Positions 9,334 through 20,081 of a DNA stretch of 58,189 bases are shown here, piece by piece. Numbering within the stretch: the first letter of the stretch is position 1; every line of letters starts with the position of its first letter. The notes beneath the pieces were generated by a model. That model did not search any database. It was given only the letters and a program-made list of their open reading frames with translations, and was not told the DNA's origin. The position numbers were made by a program, and so were the translations under genes. This stretch comes from Mogibacterium sp. (GTDB lineage Bacteria; Bacillota; Clostridia; Peptostreptococcales; Anaerovoracaceae): positions 1 to 58,189 of the forward strand of contig JAFWMD010000036.1 in the NCBI GenBank assembly GCA_017510725.1, written 5' to 3'.

Positions 9334-9927
9334 ATGGGGCTTGACATCAATTGCTATCCTGACGGAATGTACGGTGAGAACACATATCTCATAACTGATG
9401 ATGCAACCGGCTTCAAGGCGATAATCGATCCCGGCTACTACGGTGTAGATGTAAAAATGGACATCCAGAACAACGCCTATCTGAAGTATGTACTCCTTAC
9501 ACATGGTCATCACGATCATTATCTGGAAGCAGGGGAATACGTTGATGAATACAGCTCTGTAAAGTTCGCGGTTCCCGAAAAAGACATGGCTCTGATCCAG
9601 GGACAGCCATATGAATGTCCGGAGCCGACCATGCTTATAAAGGATGGCGACATAATCACATTGGGAGAAACAGAGCTGCGTGTTATCGAAACTCCCGGCC
9701 ATACTGGAGGCGGCGTATGCTTTGCCACCGATAAAGAGATTTTTACAGGAGACACACTGTTCAGACTCAGTGTCGGAAGAACAGATCTCCCTACAGGAGA
9801 CTGGTTTACACTTTTACATTCGATAAACGACAAGCTGTATACCCTGGATGAAGACATGATTGTTTATCCGGGACACGGCGCACCGACAACCATAGGATAC
9901 GAAAAGAGGGCAAATCCGTTTGTATAG
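9334..9927 (+). CDS. MBL-fold metallo-hydrolase (glyoxalase II-like)
   Basis: Metallo-beta-lactamase fold hydrolase with all metal motifs: THGHHDHYLEAG (HxHxDH) near residue 55, a further His in ETPGHTGGGVCF, the Asp in FTGDTLF, and the final His in VYPGHGAPT. The family includes glyoxalase II and many thioester or persulfide hydrolases; the substrate cannot be told from sequence. AAGGAGG precedes the ATG by a good distance. It overlaps the start of hemZ by 8 bp, so translational coupling is likely, and follows rel after 11 bp. Confidence 0.85.
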   Translation: MGLDINCYPDGMYGENTYLITDDATGFKAIIDPGYYGVDVKMDIQNNAYLKYVLLTHGHHDHYLEAGEYVDEYSSVKFAVPEKDMALIQGQPYECPEPTMLIKDGDIITLGETELRVIETPGHTGGGVCFATDKEIFTGDTLFRLSVGRTDLPTGDWFTLLHSINDKLYTLDEDMIVYPGHGAPTTIGYEKRANPFV

Positions 9928-11293
9928 GTTCTATATAAATAACATCGATGATGATTATCACTACATGGAGCTTGCCAGGGTATTCCTTCCTGACGACGGA
10001 TTTGAGACCATTGCATACAGCGGCAAACCCGTAGCGCATCTTCTTGGATCAGACAGTTTTTTCGTCAATGAAAAGGGAAGCGATGACCGTGAAGAGATAA
10101 AGAGAGAGTTCTATGAACTTCTTTCATGTATCACAGGCATGCGGCCTCCATGGGGAACGCTTACAGGAGTAAGGCCTTTGAAACCTGCTCTTGAGATATG
10201 CAGGGAGAGTTCCGTTGATGAGATGGAGTGCATCATAAGGGAAAAATACCTTATGAGCGAAAAAAAGGCATCGCTTATATCAGGTATTGCAGATTATCAG
10301 CTGAGCCACGTATCCGGCATCCCCTGGGAGAAAGCTTCGATGTACATAGGTATTCCGTTCTGCCCTACAAGATGCGCATACTGCAGCTTTGCATCTAACG
10401 TTGCTCCTGCTGAAGAACGTGAAAAATACATCAGCAATCTTCTTAAAGAAGTTACCTGCGCAGGCAGACTTGCAGAAGAGAACGGAACGGAGCTTGAGAG
10501 CATATATATAGGAGGCGGTACTCCGACTACTCTGAGCAGCGAACAGCTTGAGAGCCTTATAATCAGGGTATCTGAAGCTTTCCACATAGATCCTGCAGAA
10601 CTTGAATTCACTGTAGAGGCGGGAAGGCCCGATACTATAACAAAGAATAAGCTCGATACGCTTAAAAGCCTTGGAATATCGCGCATAAGCATAAATCCTC
10701 AGTCAATGAAAGACGAGACGCTGAAGCTGATCGGACGTGACCACAGCGCTGATGATATCCGCGAAGGATTCCGCATTGCTCGCGAGACAGGCTTCGATGT
10801 CATAAATGCCGACCTCATTGCCGGACTTCCGGAAGAGAATGTTGATGATTTTGAGGCCAGTCTCAGGGAAATGATTGGTCTTAAAGCAGAAAACATTACC
10901 ATTCACACACTCTCTGTGAAAAGAGGTTCAAGGCTCAGGGATAACGATCCCGGATATTACAGACAGAATGCCGAGAGAGTAAGCGCGATGCTCGATCTGT
11001 CAAGAAAAATGCTGAGTTCAGCCGGATACAGACCGTATTATATATACAGGCAGAAGCATCAGATCGGAGCGCTCGAGAACGTAGGATGGTGTCTGCCCGG
11101 AAAACATTCACTGTACAACATCCGAATCATGGAAGACAAGCAGACGGTAATAGGCCTCGGAGCAGGAGCAGTCGGAAAGGTTTACCACCCGGAAGAGGAC
11201 AGGCTCGAGCGCATAGCTAACGTCAGCAATTACAGGATATACAGCGAGAGATTTGATGATATGATTTCCCGCAAAAAAGAATACTATAAATGA
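9920..11293 (+). CDS. hemZ: Radical SAM coproporphyrinogen III oxidase-like protein HemZ
   Basis: Oxygen-independent coproporphyrinogen oxidase relative. The radical SAM motif is CPTRCAYC near residue 148 in the context GIPFCPTRCAYCSFAS. Other family features are YIGGGTPTTLS and FTVEAGRPDTI. An N-terminal domain of ~135 residues before the radical SAM core is characteristic of the HemZ subgroup and separates it from HemN. The start is TTG, overlapping the preceding MBL gene by 8 bp. The length of 457 is slightly short of Bacillus HemZ as remembered (about 500). No other heme genes are in the window, so a true heme role is uncertain; the name follows family usage. Confidence 0.85.
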   Translation: MYRFYINNIDDDYHYMELARVFLPDDGFETIAYSGKPVAHLLGSDSFFVNEKGSDDREEIKREFYELLSCITGMRPPWGTLTGVRPLKPALEICRESSVDEMECIIREKYLMSEKKASLISGIADYQLSHVSGIPWEKASMYIGIPFCPTRCAYCSFASNVAPAEEREKYISNLLKEVTCAGRLAEENGTELESIYIGGGTPTTLSSEQLESLIIRVSEAFHIDPAELEFTVEAGRPDTITKNKLDTLKSLGISRISINPQSMKDETLKLIGRDHSADDIREGFRIARETGFDVINADLIAGLPEENVDDFEASLREMIGLKAENITIHTLSVKRGSRLRDNDPGYYRQNAERVSAMLDLSRKMLSSAGYRPYYIYRQKHQIGALENVGWCLPGKHSLYNIRIMEDKQTVIGLGAGAVGKVYHPEEDRLERIANVSNYRIYSERFDDMISRKKEYYK

Positions 11294-11314
11294 TCCGTAC
11301 GAAAGGATAAAGAT

Positions 11315-12562
11315 ATGGCAATGAAAGCGCCTAAGGGCACTAAGGACATGCTGCCGCAGGATGCATATAAGTGGCAGTACATAGAAGAAGAATGGGCAAA
11401 AATATGCTCCGAATACGGCTTCAAAGAAATCAGGACACCGGTATTCGAGTCAACTGACCTCTTCAACAGAGGGGTCGGAGACACCACCGATATCGTCCAG
11501 AAAGAGATGTATACCTTCGAAGACATGGGAGGCCGCAGTATTACACTTAAGCCTGAAGGAACTTCTCCGGCTGTAAGAGCATTTATTGAGAGCAATCTTT
11601 ATGCAGAGACTCAGCCTACAAAGATATTCTACGACACTGCATGCTACAGATATGAAAAGCCGCAGGCCGGAAGACTCAGGGAATTCCACCAGTTCGGAAT
11701 TGAAAATTTCGGCACTCCATCAATGATGGCAGACGCTGAAATAATTGCCCTCGGTTATGACTTCCTTAACCGCATGGGTATAGAAGATGTAGAGCTGCAC
11801 ATCTCCAGTGTAGGGTGCAGAAAGTGCAGGCCTGTCTACAGAAAGGTTTTACAGGATTTTCTCAGACCGAAGTACGATTGTCTTTGCGAAACCTGCAAAT
11901 CCAGATTCGACAAGAACCCGATGAGAATTCTTGACTGCAAGTCTGCAGAAGATAAGAAGGCAGTTCAGGATGCACCGATGATGCTCGACTACCTGTGCGA
12001 GGACTGCCGCAGTGACTTTGAAGCACTTGAGACCTATCTTGATGCAATGGGAATCAGATATGTTGTGGATCCATCCATAGTAAGGGGACTGGATTACTAC
12101 ACAAAGACTGCATTCGAGTTCATTACAACAAAAATCGGCGCTCAGGGTACAGTGTGTGGCGGCGGAAGATACGATCATCTTATCGAAGAAGTCGGCGGAC
12201 CTGACATGCCTGGTGTAGGCTTCGGACTTGGCAAGGAAAGACTGCTCATGCTCATGGAGGCCTGCGGTCACGATTTCGGAGCAGCACCTGCACCTCAGAT
12301 ATTCCTGGCATGGATAGGTGATGAGGCCAAATTATACGCTCTTCAGCTCCTACACGAGCTCAGAGGAAAGGGCATAAGGGCGGATATGGATACAAGGGAA
12401 CGAAATCTGAAAGGCCAGATGAAATACGCAAATAAGCTTGGGGCAGAATATACGGCTGTCATAGGCGGTGATGAAGTTGCAAGCGGAGAAATAACTCTCA
12501 AAAACATGTCTACATCAGAACAAACAAAAGTCAGAAGGGGGGATCTTGCAAATGCTCTTTAA
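11315..12562 (+). CDS. hisS: Histidine--tRNA ligase
   Basis: Class II aminoacyl-tRNA synthetase charging tRNA-His. It starts with APKGTKDMLP (family KGTxD start). It has motif 2 YRYEKPQAGRLREFHQFG, the histidine-specific VVDPSIVRGLDYYTKTAFEF, and motif 3 GVGFGLGKERLLM, followed by the C-terminal anticodon-binding domain (from ~325). At 415 residues it is normal. A GAAAGGA site precedes the ATG. The 3' end overlaps aspS by 11 bp. Confidence 0.96.
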   Translation: MAMKAPKGTKDMLPQDAYKWQYIEEEWAKICSEYGFKEIRTPVFESTDLFNRGVGDTTDIVQKEMYTFEDMGGRSITLKPEGTSPAVRAFIESNLYAETQPTKIFYDTACYRYEKPQAGRLREFHQFGIENFGTPSMMADAEIIALGYDFLNRMGIEDVELHISSVGCRKCRPVYRKVLQDFLRPKYDCLCETCKSRFDKNPMRILDCKSAEDKKAVQDAPMMLDYLCEDCRSDFEALETYLDAMGIRYVVDPSIVRGLDYYTKTAFEFITTKIGAQGTVCGGGRYDHLIEEVGGPDMPGVGFGLGKERLLMLMEACGHDFGAAPAPQIFLAWIGDEAKLYALQLLHELRGKGIRADMDTRERNLKGQMKYANKLGAEYTAVIGGDEVASGEITLKNMSTSEQTKVRRGDLANAL

Positions 12563-14312
12563 GAGAACTCATATGTGCGGCGAATTAAGACTCGCCGATG
12601 AAGGAAAGAACGTAGTGCTGAATGGCTGGGTAGCCAAGGCAAGGAGCCTCGGCGGCCTCGTTTTTGTGGATATCAGGGACAAAACCGGCATCACTCAGAT
12701 AACATTCAATGAGGATGCTCCGGCAGATGTCATCGAGGCAGCAAAGAGTCTCAGCCGCGAATACTGTATTGGCGTAAAGGGCGTAGTAAAGGAAAGAAGT
12801 TCCAAAAACCCTAACATCGCTACAGGAGACATCGAAGTATTCGCAAACGATCTTACGATCTATTCAACATCTGAGACTCCTCCGATCTATATAAAAGACG
12901 ACGACAACGTAAATGATGATCTCAGACTAAAATACAGATATCTTGATCTGAGAAAGAACAAGATGCAGAGAAACCTGACTTTCAGGCATAAGGTCATGAA
13001 GTGCACCCGCGATTATTTCGATGAGCAGGGATTCACTGAAGTTGAGACTCCTGTACTCATTAAACCTACTCCGGAGGGAGCAAGAGACTATATCGTACCA
13101 AGCAGGGTACACAACGGTTACTTCTACGCTCTGCCGCAGTCGCCTCAGATGTTCAAGCAGCTTCTGATGGTTGGCGGTACTGACAGATACGTTCAGATCG
13201 CAAAGTGCTTCAGAGACGAGGATCTCAGAGCTGACAGACAGCCTGAATTCACTCAGATCGACCTTGAGATGTCGTTTGCAGGCGTTGATGATGTCATCGA
13301 AGTACAGGAAGGTTTCATCAAGAGAGTCATGAAGGAGGTAAAGGGTGTTGAAGTCACAACACCGTTCCCAAGACTGTCTTATGACGAAGCAATGGAAAGA
13401 TACGGATCAGATAAGCCGGATACGAGATTCGGAATCGAGCTGATCAAGCTTAACGATGTATTTGAGGGTTGCGGATTTGAGCTGTTCACTGACAATCTCG
13501 CATCAGGCGGAGATATCAGAGGCATCTGCGTACCTGGCGGAGCCACTGAATTCTCGCGCAAGAAGATCGACAAACTTACCAACGAGGTGAAGCACTACGG
13601 TGCACACGGACTCGTATGGATCAAGGACGACGGCAACGCTATCAGCTCTTCGATTGGCAAATATTTCAGCGAAGAAGAGCTCAGGACCGTACTTGACAAG
13701 TGCGGAGCAGGCAGCGGTGATGCAGTATTCATCGTCAGCGGTACTCCTAAAGTCACATATGATTCACTCGGATTCCTCAGACGCAGGATCGCCGGACTTA
13801 TGGGCCTGCTTGATGATAACCAGTATAACTTCCTCTGGGTAGTTGACTTCCCGATGTTTGAGGAGGATGAAGAAGGAAACCTCAAGGCCATGCATCATCC
13901 GTTCACGCAGCCTAAGCTCGAAGAACTTGACAAGCTTGATACTGATATCCTTGGCCTCAAGGCAAACGCATACGATATCGTACTCAACGGAGTAGAGCTC
14001 GGCGGCGGAAGCGTAAGAATTCACGATAAGGATCTTCAGGCCCGCATGTTCAAGGCTCTTGGACTTACAGATGAAGAATGCCAGGAGAAGTTCGGATTCC
14101 TGATCGAAGCATTCAAATACGGAGCACCACCTCATGCAGGACTTGCTTACGGACTTGACAGACTGGTAATGCTCCTGCTCGGCGAAAAGAGCATCAGAGA
14201 GGTAATAGCATTCCCTAAGAACCAGAATGCAGAGTGCCCGGTATGCGAAGCGCCTGCTCCTGCAGGAAGCGGACAGCTTGAAGAACTCGGCATCGAGCTC
14301 ATAGAAGAATAA
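12552..14312 (+). CDS. aspS: Aspartate--tRNA ligase, bacterial type
   Basis: Class II synthetase for tRNA-Asp. An N-terminal OB-fold anticodon domain (GWVAKARSLGGLVFVDIRD) is followed by motif 2 (FRDEDLRADRQPEFTQID), a central GAD insertion (about 290-410, marking the bacterial form) and motif 3 (GLAYGLDRLVMLLLG). The ATG at 12552, nine bases behind AAGGGGGG, fits better than an in-frame TTG at 12546. Length is 586 residues from that start. The stop overlaps the ATG of nadD (AATAATGG). Whether it is Asp-specific or also charges Asn cannot be decided from the window. Confidence 0.96.
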   Translation: MLFKRTHMCGELRLADEGKNVVLNGWVAKARSLGGLVFVDIRDKTGITQITFNEDAPADVIEAAKSLSREYCIGVKGVVKERSSKNPNIATGDIEVFANDLTIYSTSETPPIYIKDDDNVNDDLRLKYRYLDLRKNKMQRNLTFRHKVMKCTRDYFDEQGFTEVETPVLIKPTPEGARDYIVPSRVHNGYFYALPQSPQMFKQLLMVGGTDRYVQIAKCFRDEDLRADRQPEFTQIDLEMSFAGVDDVIEVQEGFIKRVMKEVKGVEVTTPFPRLSYDEAMERYGSDKPDTRFGIELIKLNDVFEGCGFELFTDNLASGGDIRGICVPGGATEFSRKKIDKLTNEVKHYGAHGLVWIKDDGNAISSSIGKYFSEEELRTVLDKCGAGSGDAVFIVSGTPKVTYDSLGFLRRRIAGLMGLLDDNQYNFLWVVDFPMFEEDEEGNLKAMHHPFTQPKLEELDKLDTDILGLKANAYDIVLNGVELGGGSVRIHDKDLQARMFKALGLTDEECQEKFGFLIEAFKYGAPPHAGLAYGLDRLVMLLLGEKSIREVIAFPKNQNAECPVCEAPAPAGSGQLEELGIELIEE

Positions 14313-14920
14313 TGGAAAAAAAGAAAAGATACGGCATATACGGCGGCAGCTTTGACCCGATACATATCGGGCATGTCGCCCTTGCCGAAAGTGCGGTCAG
14401 GGAATGCGGACTTGATAAACTGATATTCATGCCCGCATACATCTCACCGTTCAAGCAGGACAGACACGTAACTGACGGCCGGGACAGATGCGGCATGATA
14501 GAAACCGTGCTGAAATCCAACAGTGCTTTCTGTATATCAACATACGAGCTTAAAAAGAAAGGCCCTTCATATACCATAGAAACACTGAGACACTGGAAGA
14601 GCATGCTTGACGGAGATCTGTACTTTATTCTCGGATTCGACTCAGCTGTACAGGTGGATAAATGGTTTCAGGGAGAGGAAATCCTTAGGAATTATCATCT
14701 GGTCACGGCAAGGCGTCCGGATACCGACTATGCAGAAGGAATAAAGATCATTGAATCTTTCCGTGAAAAATACGGTGCGGATATAACCATCCTGAAGATG
14801 TTGCCGGTCGACGCTTCATCGACAGAGATCAGAAACCGCTTGAAGGAGGGAAGGCCTTTAACGGGACTCGTTCCGGCTGGAGTAGAGGAGTACATAATTG
14901 AGCATAAACTGTACAAATAG
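14312..14920 (+). CDS. nadD: Nicotinate-nucleotide adenylyltransferase
   Basis: Transfers AMP to nicotinate mononucleotide in NAD synthesis. The nucleotidyltransferase fold is marked by GGSFDPIHIGHVALAE (HxGH near residue 19) and the C-terminal SSTEIRNRL (ISSTxIR signature). The 202-residue length is typical. It overlaps the end of aspS and runs 23 bp into yqeK. The nadD-yqeK-rsfS order is the standard Bacillota arrangement. Confidence 0.95.
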   Translation: MEKKKRYGIYGGSFDPIHIGHVALAESAVRECGLDKLIFMPAYISPFKQDRHVTDGRDRCGMIETVLKSNSAFCISTYELKKKGPSYTIETLRHWKSMLDGDLYFILGFDSAVQVDKWFQGEEILRNYHLVTARRPDTDYAEGIKIIESFREKYGADITILKMLPVDASSTEIRNRLKEGRPLTGLVPAGVEEYIIEHKLYK

Positions 14921-15491
14921 AGATGCGCTTGAAGACTTCCTCAGGGCAAATCTCAAGGAAAGCCGATACAGACATTCAATGGGTGTCGAAGAGATGGCTG
15001 TCAGACTCGCACGTCTTCATGGAGCAGATGAAGAAAAAGCTGCTTTCGCCGGAAGATATCATGATATCGCAAAGAACTTCGACACAGAGACAATGGATTC
15101 ATATGTCAGAAAATATGGCCTTCCCGAAAAACTGATAGGAAACAACGCACTGGCTCATTCAAAGGTAGGGGCTGAGATACTTGAGCACGAGTTCGGAGTC
15201 GCAGATAAAGAAATACTCGATTCAGTGCGTTATCATACTACTGCGCGAATGGATATGACCCTTCTTGACGAAGTGATATTCGTTGCAGATGTGGTAGAAG
15301 ACAACAGAACTTACAGTGATCTTGATTATTATCAGGATCTTGCATACAGGGATCTCGACCAGGCGTGTCTCGAGATACTTGAATACACAATAGGGAGTCT
15401 TACCTCCAAAGGCATGGAGATTGATAAAGACACACTCGAAGCAAGGGATTGGGTCGTAAACAAAATAAAGGAGACAGAGAATGGAAAGTAA
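14898..15491 (+). CDS. yqeK: HD-domain Ap4A hydrolase YqeK
   Basis: Symmetrical dinucleoside tetraphosphate hydrolase; removes Ap4A formed under stress. The HD-domain residues are visible: RHSMGVEEMAVRLA (first His), AGRYHDIAKNF (HD pair, about 53) and the later VRYHTTARMDM and FVADVVEDNRTY. The start is a TTG inside nadD; internal ATGs would cut into the conserved first helix. Length is 197 residues. The stop overlaps the ATG of rsfS, supporting one operon. Confidence 0.9.
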   Translation: MSINCTNRDALEDFLRANLKESRYRHSMGVEEMAVRLARLHGADEEKAAFAGRYHDIAKNFDTETMDSYVRKYGLPEKLIGNNALAHSKVGAEILEHEFGVADKEILDSVRYHTTARMDMTLLDEVIFVADVVEDNRTYSDLDYYQDLAYRDLDQACLEILEYTIGSLTSKGMEIDKDTLEARDWVVNKIKETENGK

Positions 15492-15822
15492 GGAAATTGC
15501 TCAGACAATAGCTGAACAGCTGAGCAGAAAAAAAGCTAAAGACGTCGTTATGATAGATATAGCTGAGAAATCATCATTTGCAGATTACTTTGTAATTGCA
15601 ACGGGTACATCCGACAGACAGCTTGGTGCACTTGCAGATGATGTTGAAGACAAATTCGCAGAACTTGGCATCGAACCTAAGAGCAAGGACGGAAGACCGG
15701 ACACAGGATGGATCCTTGTTGACGGAGGAGATGTTATTGTAAATATATTCACGAATGAAACCAGAGATAAGTATACGCTCGAAAAGATATGGAGCGACTG
15801 CGAGTCCATACTGGTAGACTGA
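15481..15822 (+). CDS. rsfS: Ribosomal silencing factor RsfS
   Basis: Binds ribosomal protein L14 on the 50S subunit and blocks subunit joining when nutrients are low. The protein of 113 residues has the family core: VVMIDIAEKSSFADYFVIATG (KSxxADYFVI type), ERQL-like SDRQLGALADDV, and GWILVDGGDVIVNIF with the late RDKYTLEKIWSDC. AAGGAGA precedes the ATG, which overlaps yqeK by 11 bp. leuS follows after 12 bp. Confidence 0.95.
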   Translation: MESKEIAQTIAEQLSRKKAKDVVMIDIAEKSSFADYFVIATGTSDRQLGALADDVEDKFAELGIEPKSKDGRPDTGWILVDGGDVIVNIFTNETRDKYTLEKIWSDCESILVD

Positions 15823-15834
15823 TCAAGGAGTTAG

Positions 15835-18318
15835 ATGATGCGCAACGACAGATACGATTTCACTGCAATAGAGGCCAAATGGCAGAAAATCTGGGCCGAA
15901 GAGGACGCTTTCAGAACGGTTGAGGATGATTCAAAGGAAAAGTATTACGTCCTCGAAATGTTCCCTTATCCTTCGGGCAAGCTTCACATGGGCCATGTCA
16001 GAAATTATTCAATCGGTGATGTCATAGCCAGATACAAAAAGATGGCCGGCTACAACGTGCTCCATCCTATGGGTTATGACTCATTCGGGCTTCCTGCAGA
16101 AAACGCTGCCATTCAGCATAATGCAGAGCCTGCAAAATGGACTTTTGACAACATGGACGAGATGGACAGACAGCTCGCCAGCATGGGCCTTTCATATGAC
16201 TGGGACCGCAAGGTCGCCACATGTACACCTGAGTATTACAGATGGACACAGTGGCTCTTCATTCAGTTCTATAAAAAGGGCCTCGCATACAAGAAAGACA
16301 ATCCGGTAAACTGGTGTCCGAGCTGCCAGACAGTGCTTGCCAACGAGCAGGTAGTGGATGGAAAGTGCGAAAGATGCAAAACTGAAGTCACAAAGAAAAA
16401 CCTGTCGCAGTGGTATTTAAAGATTACTGATTACGCTGACAGACTGCTTGATAACCTCGATAAGCTCGAGGGATGGCCTGATAAAGTAAAGACCATGCAG
16501 CGCAACTGGATCGGCAAGAGTTATGGCGCAAACATCAACTTCGAGATCAAAGACTCAGATAAGGTTCTTGAAGTATTCACAACCAGAGCAGATACACTCT
16601 TCGGTGCTACATACATGGTAATGTCGCCGGAGCATCCGTTCGTTAACGAACTCGTCGCAGGCCGTCCTGAAGAGGCAGAAGTAGAGGCATATCAGGAAAA
16701 GGCCCGCCGCATGAGCGACATCGAGAGAACCTCCACAAGCAATGAAAAGACAGGTGTTTTCATCGGAAGATACGCTATCAATCCTGTCAACGGCAAGGAG
16801 ATCCCAATCTATATTTCGGATTACGTACTCATGGGATACGGAACCGGAGCCATCATGGCTGTTCCTGCTCATGACCAGAGAGACTTTGACTTCGCTAAGG
16901 CTTTCGGTCTTGATATCATCCCTGTAGTTGATCCTGAGGATCCTTCGATCGATCTTTACGATCTTAAAGAAGCTTTCGTTGCTGAAGGCAAAATGATCAA
17001 CTCCGGACAGTTCGATGGCATGAACAACAAGGAAGCCATTCCTGCAATGATTGAATGGCTCAATGATAAGGGAATAGGCGATAAGACTGTCAACTTCAGA
17101 CTCAGAGACTGGCTCATTTCGAGACAGAGATACTGGGGAGCTCCTATCCCTATGATCTGGTGCGATGAGTGCGGATGGGTACCTGAAAAAGAAGAAAACC
17201 TTCCTGTTCTGCTCCCTACAGACGTTGAGTTCACAGGTAAGGGTGAATCTCCTATCACCACGAGCAAGACTTTCGTAGACACGGTATGCCCATGCTGCGG
17301 CAGACCTGCAAGAAGGGAAGTTGATACGATGGATACATTTGTTGATTCCTCGTGGTACTTCCTCAGATACTGTGATCCTCACAACGATAAGGCTCCTTTC
17401 AGCAGGGATAAAGCGGATTACTGGATGAACGTAGACCAGTACATCGGAGGTGTAGAACACGCGATCCTTCATCTCATGTATGCAAGATTCTTCCAGATGT
17501 TCCTGCATGACATAGGACTCTGCAAAGAAGAGGAGCCATTCAGAAACCTGCTCACACAGGGAATGGTCATTAAAGACGGCGCCAAGATGAGCAAGTCTCT
17601 CGGCAACGTTGTCAGCCCGGCAGAGATCCAGGCAAAATATGGTTCGGATACTGCAAGACTGTTCATTCTCTTCGCAGCACCGCCTGAAAAAGAACTTGAC
17701 TGGTCTGATGAGGGTGTTGAGGGAAGCTACAGATTCCTCAACCGCGTATACAGACTGGTATATGAATACATAAATGACATAAGAGGAGATGCTGATGTGC
17801 CGGCAGAATTCAAAGCCGCAAATGCAGCAGATAAATCCCTCAACTTCATGATGAATACCACTATCAAGAAGGTAACTGAAGATGCGGGCGGCAGATTCAA
17901 TTTCAATACTGCCATCGCTTCCATCATGGAGCTTGTAAACGAGATGTACAAATACAAGAATGGCGACATCAACCTGCCGCTGTTCAATAAAGCGATCGAG
18001 ACGCTGCTGACGCTTCTCAATCCGTTCTCTCCTCATATCACGGAGGAACTGTGGAGTCAGCTCGGCCATGAAGACAGGCTTTACAACAGAGCATGGCCGG
18101 TATGCGATGAATCTGCCCTCGTCAAGGACGAGATACAGATCATCCTGCAGATAAACGGCAAACTTAAAGATAAGCTCATGCTGCCGAACAATTCAGAAAA
18201 GGAGGTAGTTGAAGGAGCCGCAAGAGCTTCGGAAAGATTCATGGAAGCTACAGAAGGGCGCGAAGTCATCAAGGTGATCTATGTACCTAACAAGATCATC
18301 AACTTCGTTGTAAAATAG
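15835..18318 (+). CDS. leuS: Leucine--tRNA ligase
   Basis: Class I synthetase of 827 residues. The HIGH-type motif is [19 protein letters not shown] (about residue 44). The CP1 editing domain (about 220-410) contains [11 protein letters not shown] and the [19 protein letters not shown] editing pocket. KMSKS reads [12 protein letters not shown] near 583. A Cys-rich zinc ribbon ([21 protein letters not shown]) sits near 160. Two adjacent ATGs (15835, 15838) are possible starts behind AAGGAG. The two leucine tRNAs it charges are encoded 12 kb upstream. Confidence 0.97.
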   Translation: MMRNDRYDFTAIEAKWQKIWAEEDAFRTVEDDSKEKYYVLEMFPYPSGKLHMGHVRNYSIGDVIARYKKMAGYNVLHPMGYDSFGLPAENAAIQHNAEPAKWTFDNMDEMDRQLASMGLSYDWDRKVATCTPEYYRWTQWLFIQFYKKGLAYKKDNPVNWCPSCQTVLANEQVVDGKCERCKTEVTKKNLSQWYLKITDYADRLLDNLDKLEGWPDKVKTMQRNWIGKSYGANINFEIKDSDKVLEVFTTRADTLFGATYMVMSPEHPFVNELVAGRPEEAEVEAYQEKARRMSDIERTSTSNEKTGVFIGRYAINPVNGKEIPIYISDYVLMGYGTGAIMAVPAHDQRDFDFAKAFGLDIIPVVDPEDPSIDLYDLKEAFVAEGKMINSGQFDGMNNKEAIPAMIEWLNDKGIGDKTVNFRLRDWLISRQRYWGAPIPMIWCDECGWVPEKEENLPVLLPTDVEFTGKGESPITTSKTFVDTVCPCCGRPARREVDTMDTFVDSSWYFLRYCDPHNDKAPFSRDKADYWMNVDQYIGGVEHAILHLMYARFFQMFLHDIGLCKEEEPFRNLLTQGMVIKDGAKMSKSLGNVVSPAEIQAKYGSDTARLFILFAAPPEKELDWSDEGVEGSYRFLNRVYRLVYEYINDIRGDADVPAEFKAANAADKSLNFMMNTTIKKVTEDAGGRFNFNTAIASIMELVNEMYKYKNGDINLPLFNKAIETLLTLLNPFSPHITEELWSQLGHEDRLYNRAWPVCDESALVKDEIQIILQINGKLKDKLMLPNNSEKEVVEGAARASERFMEATEGREVIKVIYVPNKIINFVVK

Positions 18319-18332
18319 CGGCTTCGCAATTT

Positions 18333-20066
18333 ATGACAAGATATAGGAATAATAATAAGAGGAGGGCGAAAGCCCCCGCTAAAGCGATACAAAAGAATAA
18401 AGAAAAGGTCAGGCCGCCTTTCAGGATAATTCCTCTGGGCGGAATGAAGGAAATAGGAAAAAACTGCACACTTATTGAGTGCAATAATGAAATACTCATT
18501 ATTGACTGCGGTTTTGCTTTCCCTGAGTACGAGATGTTCGGAATAGACGTCGTAATACCGGATTTCACTTATCTCAAGGAAAATATTGAAAAGGTAAAGG
18601 GCCTGATAATTACTCATGGACATGAGGATCATATTGGCGGAATCCCGTATCTTCTTCAGGAAATGAGTGTTCCTGTATATGCTTCGCCTCTGGCTATGGG
18701 CATGATAGAACACAAGCTCGAAGAGAATTATCTGAGCTGTGAGGGTCATGTTATCAGGTCGGGTGACAGATTCAGCATAGGTTGCTTCTCTGTCGAAGCT
18801 ATACAGACAAATCATAGCATCGCGGATTCGCTGGCGTATTCGATTAAATTCCCGGGCGGACATGTTGTACATACAGGAGATTTCAAGATCGATTATTCGC
18901 CGCTCGATGGTAAGGTAATCGATTTAAACAGATTCTCACAGCTCGGTGACCAGGGTGTAGACGTTCTTCTGTGTGACAGCACAAATGTGCTCCGCAAGGG
19001 TTACACTCCATCCGAAGCGGTAGTAAGACGATCCATTGATGAAATTTTCGATAACACCGACAGGCGAATAATCATTGCTACGTTTGCATCAAACGTTCAC
19101 AGGATCAAATACTTCATCGAAGCTTCCATGAAACACCACAGAAGGATAGCGGTGTCGGGAAGATCGATGGAAAACCTGCTGGCGCTGTCCAAAAGTCTTG
19201 GATATCTCGATGACATTCCGGATTCCGTATTTGTAGATGTAAGTGAAGCAAGGAATATCGCAGACAACAAGATCACAATAATCACTACGGGAAGCCAGGG
19301 CGAGCCGATGAGTGCTCTAACCAGGATGGCCTATGACAATCACAAATCCATCAAGCTTAAGAAAAACGATGTAGTCGTATTCTCTTCGTCACCTATACCG
19401 GGCAATGAAAAGGTTATTTCGCAGATAGTCAACAGACTGTATGAGAAAGAAGTTGATGTTGTACTTGCATCGGCCATGGACGTACATGTATCCGGACATG
19501 CTTCATCTGAAGAACTCAAGCTCATACATACACTGATCAGGCCTAAATACTTCATACCGGCTCACGGTGAATACAGACACCTTGCTGAGCATGCTAAACT
19601 TGCACAGGCACTCGGGCAGTCCAAGGATAAAATCTTCATCCTCGGCAACGGCGATGCGCTGGAAGTAAACGGCAAGGAAACACATACTGTCAGGGGATTC
19701 ACCTCCGGAGAAGACGTGATGGTAGACGGTTACGGGATAGGTGATGTAGGCAGTGTGGTCCTCAAGGACAGAAAGAAACTTTCGCAGGCTGGTCTGATAA
19801 CAATTTCAGTCGCTCTTGATTCGGCAACCGGCTCTCTCATGGCGGAACCGATCCTTAATACAAGAGGGTTCATATTTGTTGAAGAGCATATGGATCTTAT
19901 CAGGGAAGCGATAAATGTCGTCTACAATACGATAGGAAAGAGCACGTCGAAAGGGGCTCTTGATGAAGCTTCACTTTCAAAGGCGATCAAATCCGACATG
20001 AAAACCTTTATATATAACACGACAAAGAAGAGTCCGATGATCATACCTGTAATTCTTTACGTATAG
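18333..20066 (+). CDS. rnj: Ribonuclease J
   Basis: Endo- and 5'-3' exoribonuclease of the metallo-beta-lactamase/beta-CASP family, central to RNA turnover in Bacillota. A basic N-terminal tail (NNNKRRAKAPAKAIQKNKEK) precedes the core. The metal motif THGHEDHIGG lies near residue 95, VVHTGDFKIDYSP near 180 and the beta-CASP DSTNVLRKG near 220; HVSGHA and PAHGEYRHL follow. Length 577 fits RNase J1/J2. No clear Shine-Dalgarno site precedes the ATG, 14 bp after leuS, so coupling to leuS is likely. Whether it is J1- or J2-like is not decidable here. Confidence 0.93.
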   Translation: MTRYRNNNKRRAKAPAKAIQKNKEKVRPPFRIIPLGGMKEIGKNCTLIECNNEILIIDCGFAFPEYEMFGIDVVIPDFTYLKENIEKVKGLIITHGHEDHIGGIPYLLQEMSVPVYASPLAMGMIEHKLEENYLSCEGHVIRSGDRFSIGCFSVEAIQTNHSIADSLAYSIKFPGGHVVHTGDFKIDYSPLDGKVIDLNRFSQLGDQGVDVLLCDSTNVLRKGYTPSEAVVRRSIDEIFDNTDRRIIIATFASNVHRIKYFIEASMKHHRRIAVSGRSMENLLALSKSLGYLDDIPDSVFVDVSEARNIADNKITIITTGSQGEPMSALTRMAYDNHKSIKLKKNDVVVFSSSPIPGNEKVISQIVNRLYEKEVDVVLASAMDVHVSGHASSEELKLIHTLIRPKYFIPAHGEYRHLAEHAKLAQALGQSKDKIFILGNGDALEVNGKETHTVRGFTSGEDVMVDGYGIGDVGSVVLKDRKKLSQAGLITISVALDSATGSLMAEPILNTRGFIFVEEHMDLIREAINVVYNTIGKSTSKGALDEASLSKAIKSDMKTFIYNTTKKSPMIIPVILYV

Positions 20067-20081
20067 AGGAGGTAACAGATT

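Noticed and set aside
16555-18069. Long minus-strand ORF of 504 codons
   Set aside because: It lies fully antisense to leuS, has no domain sense and no ribosome binding site.
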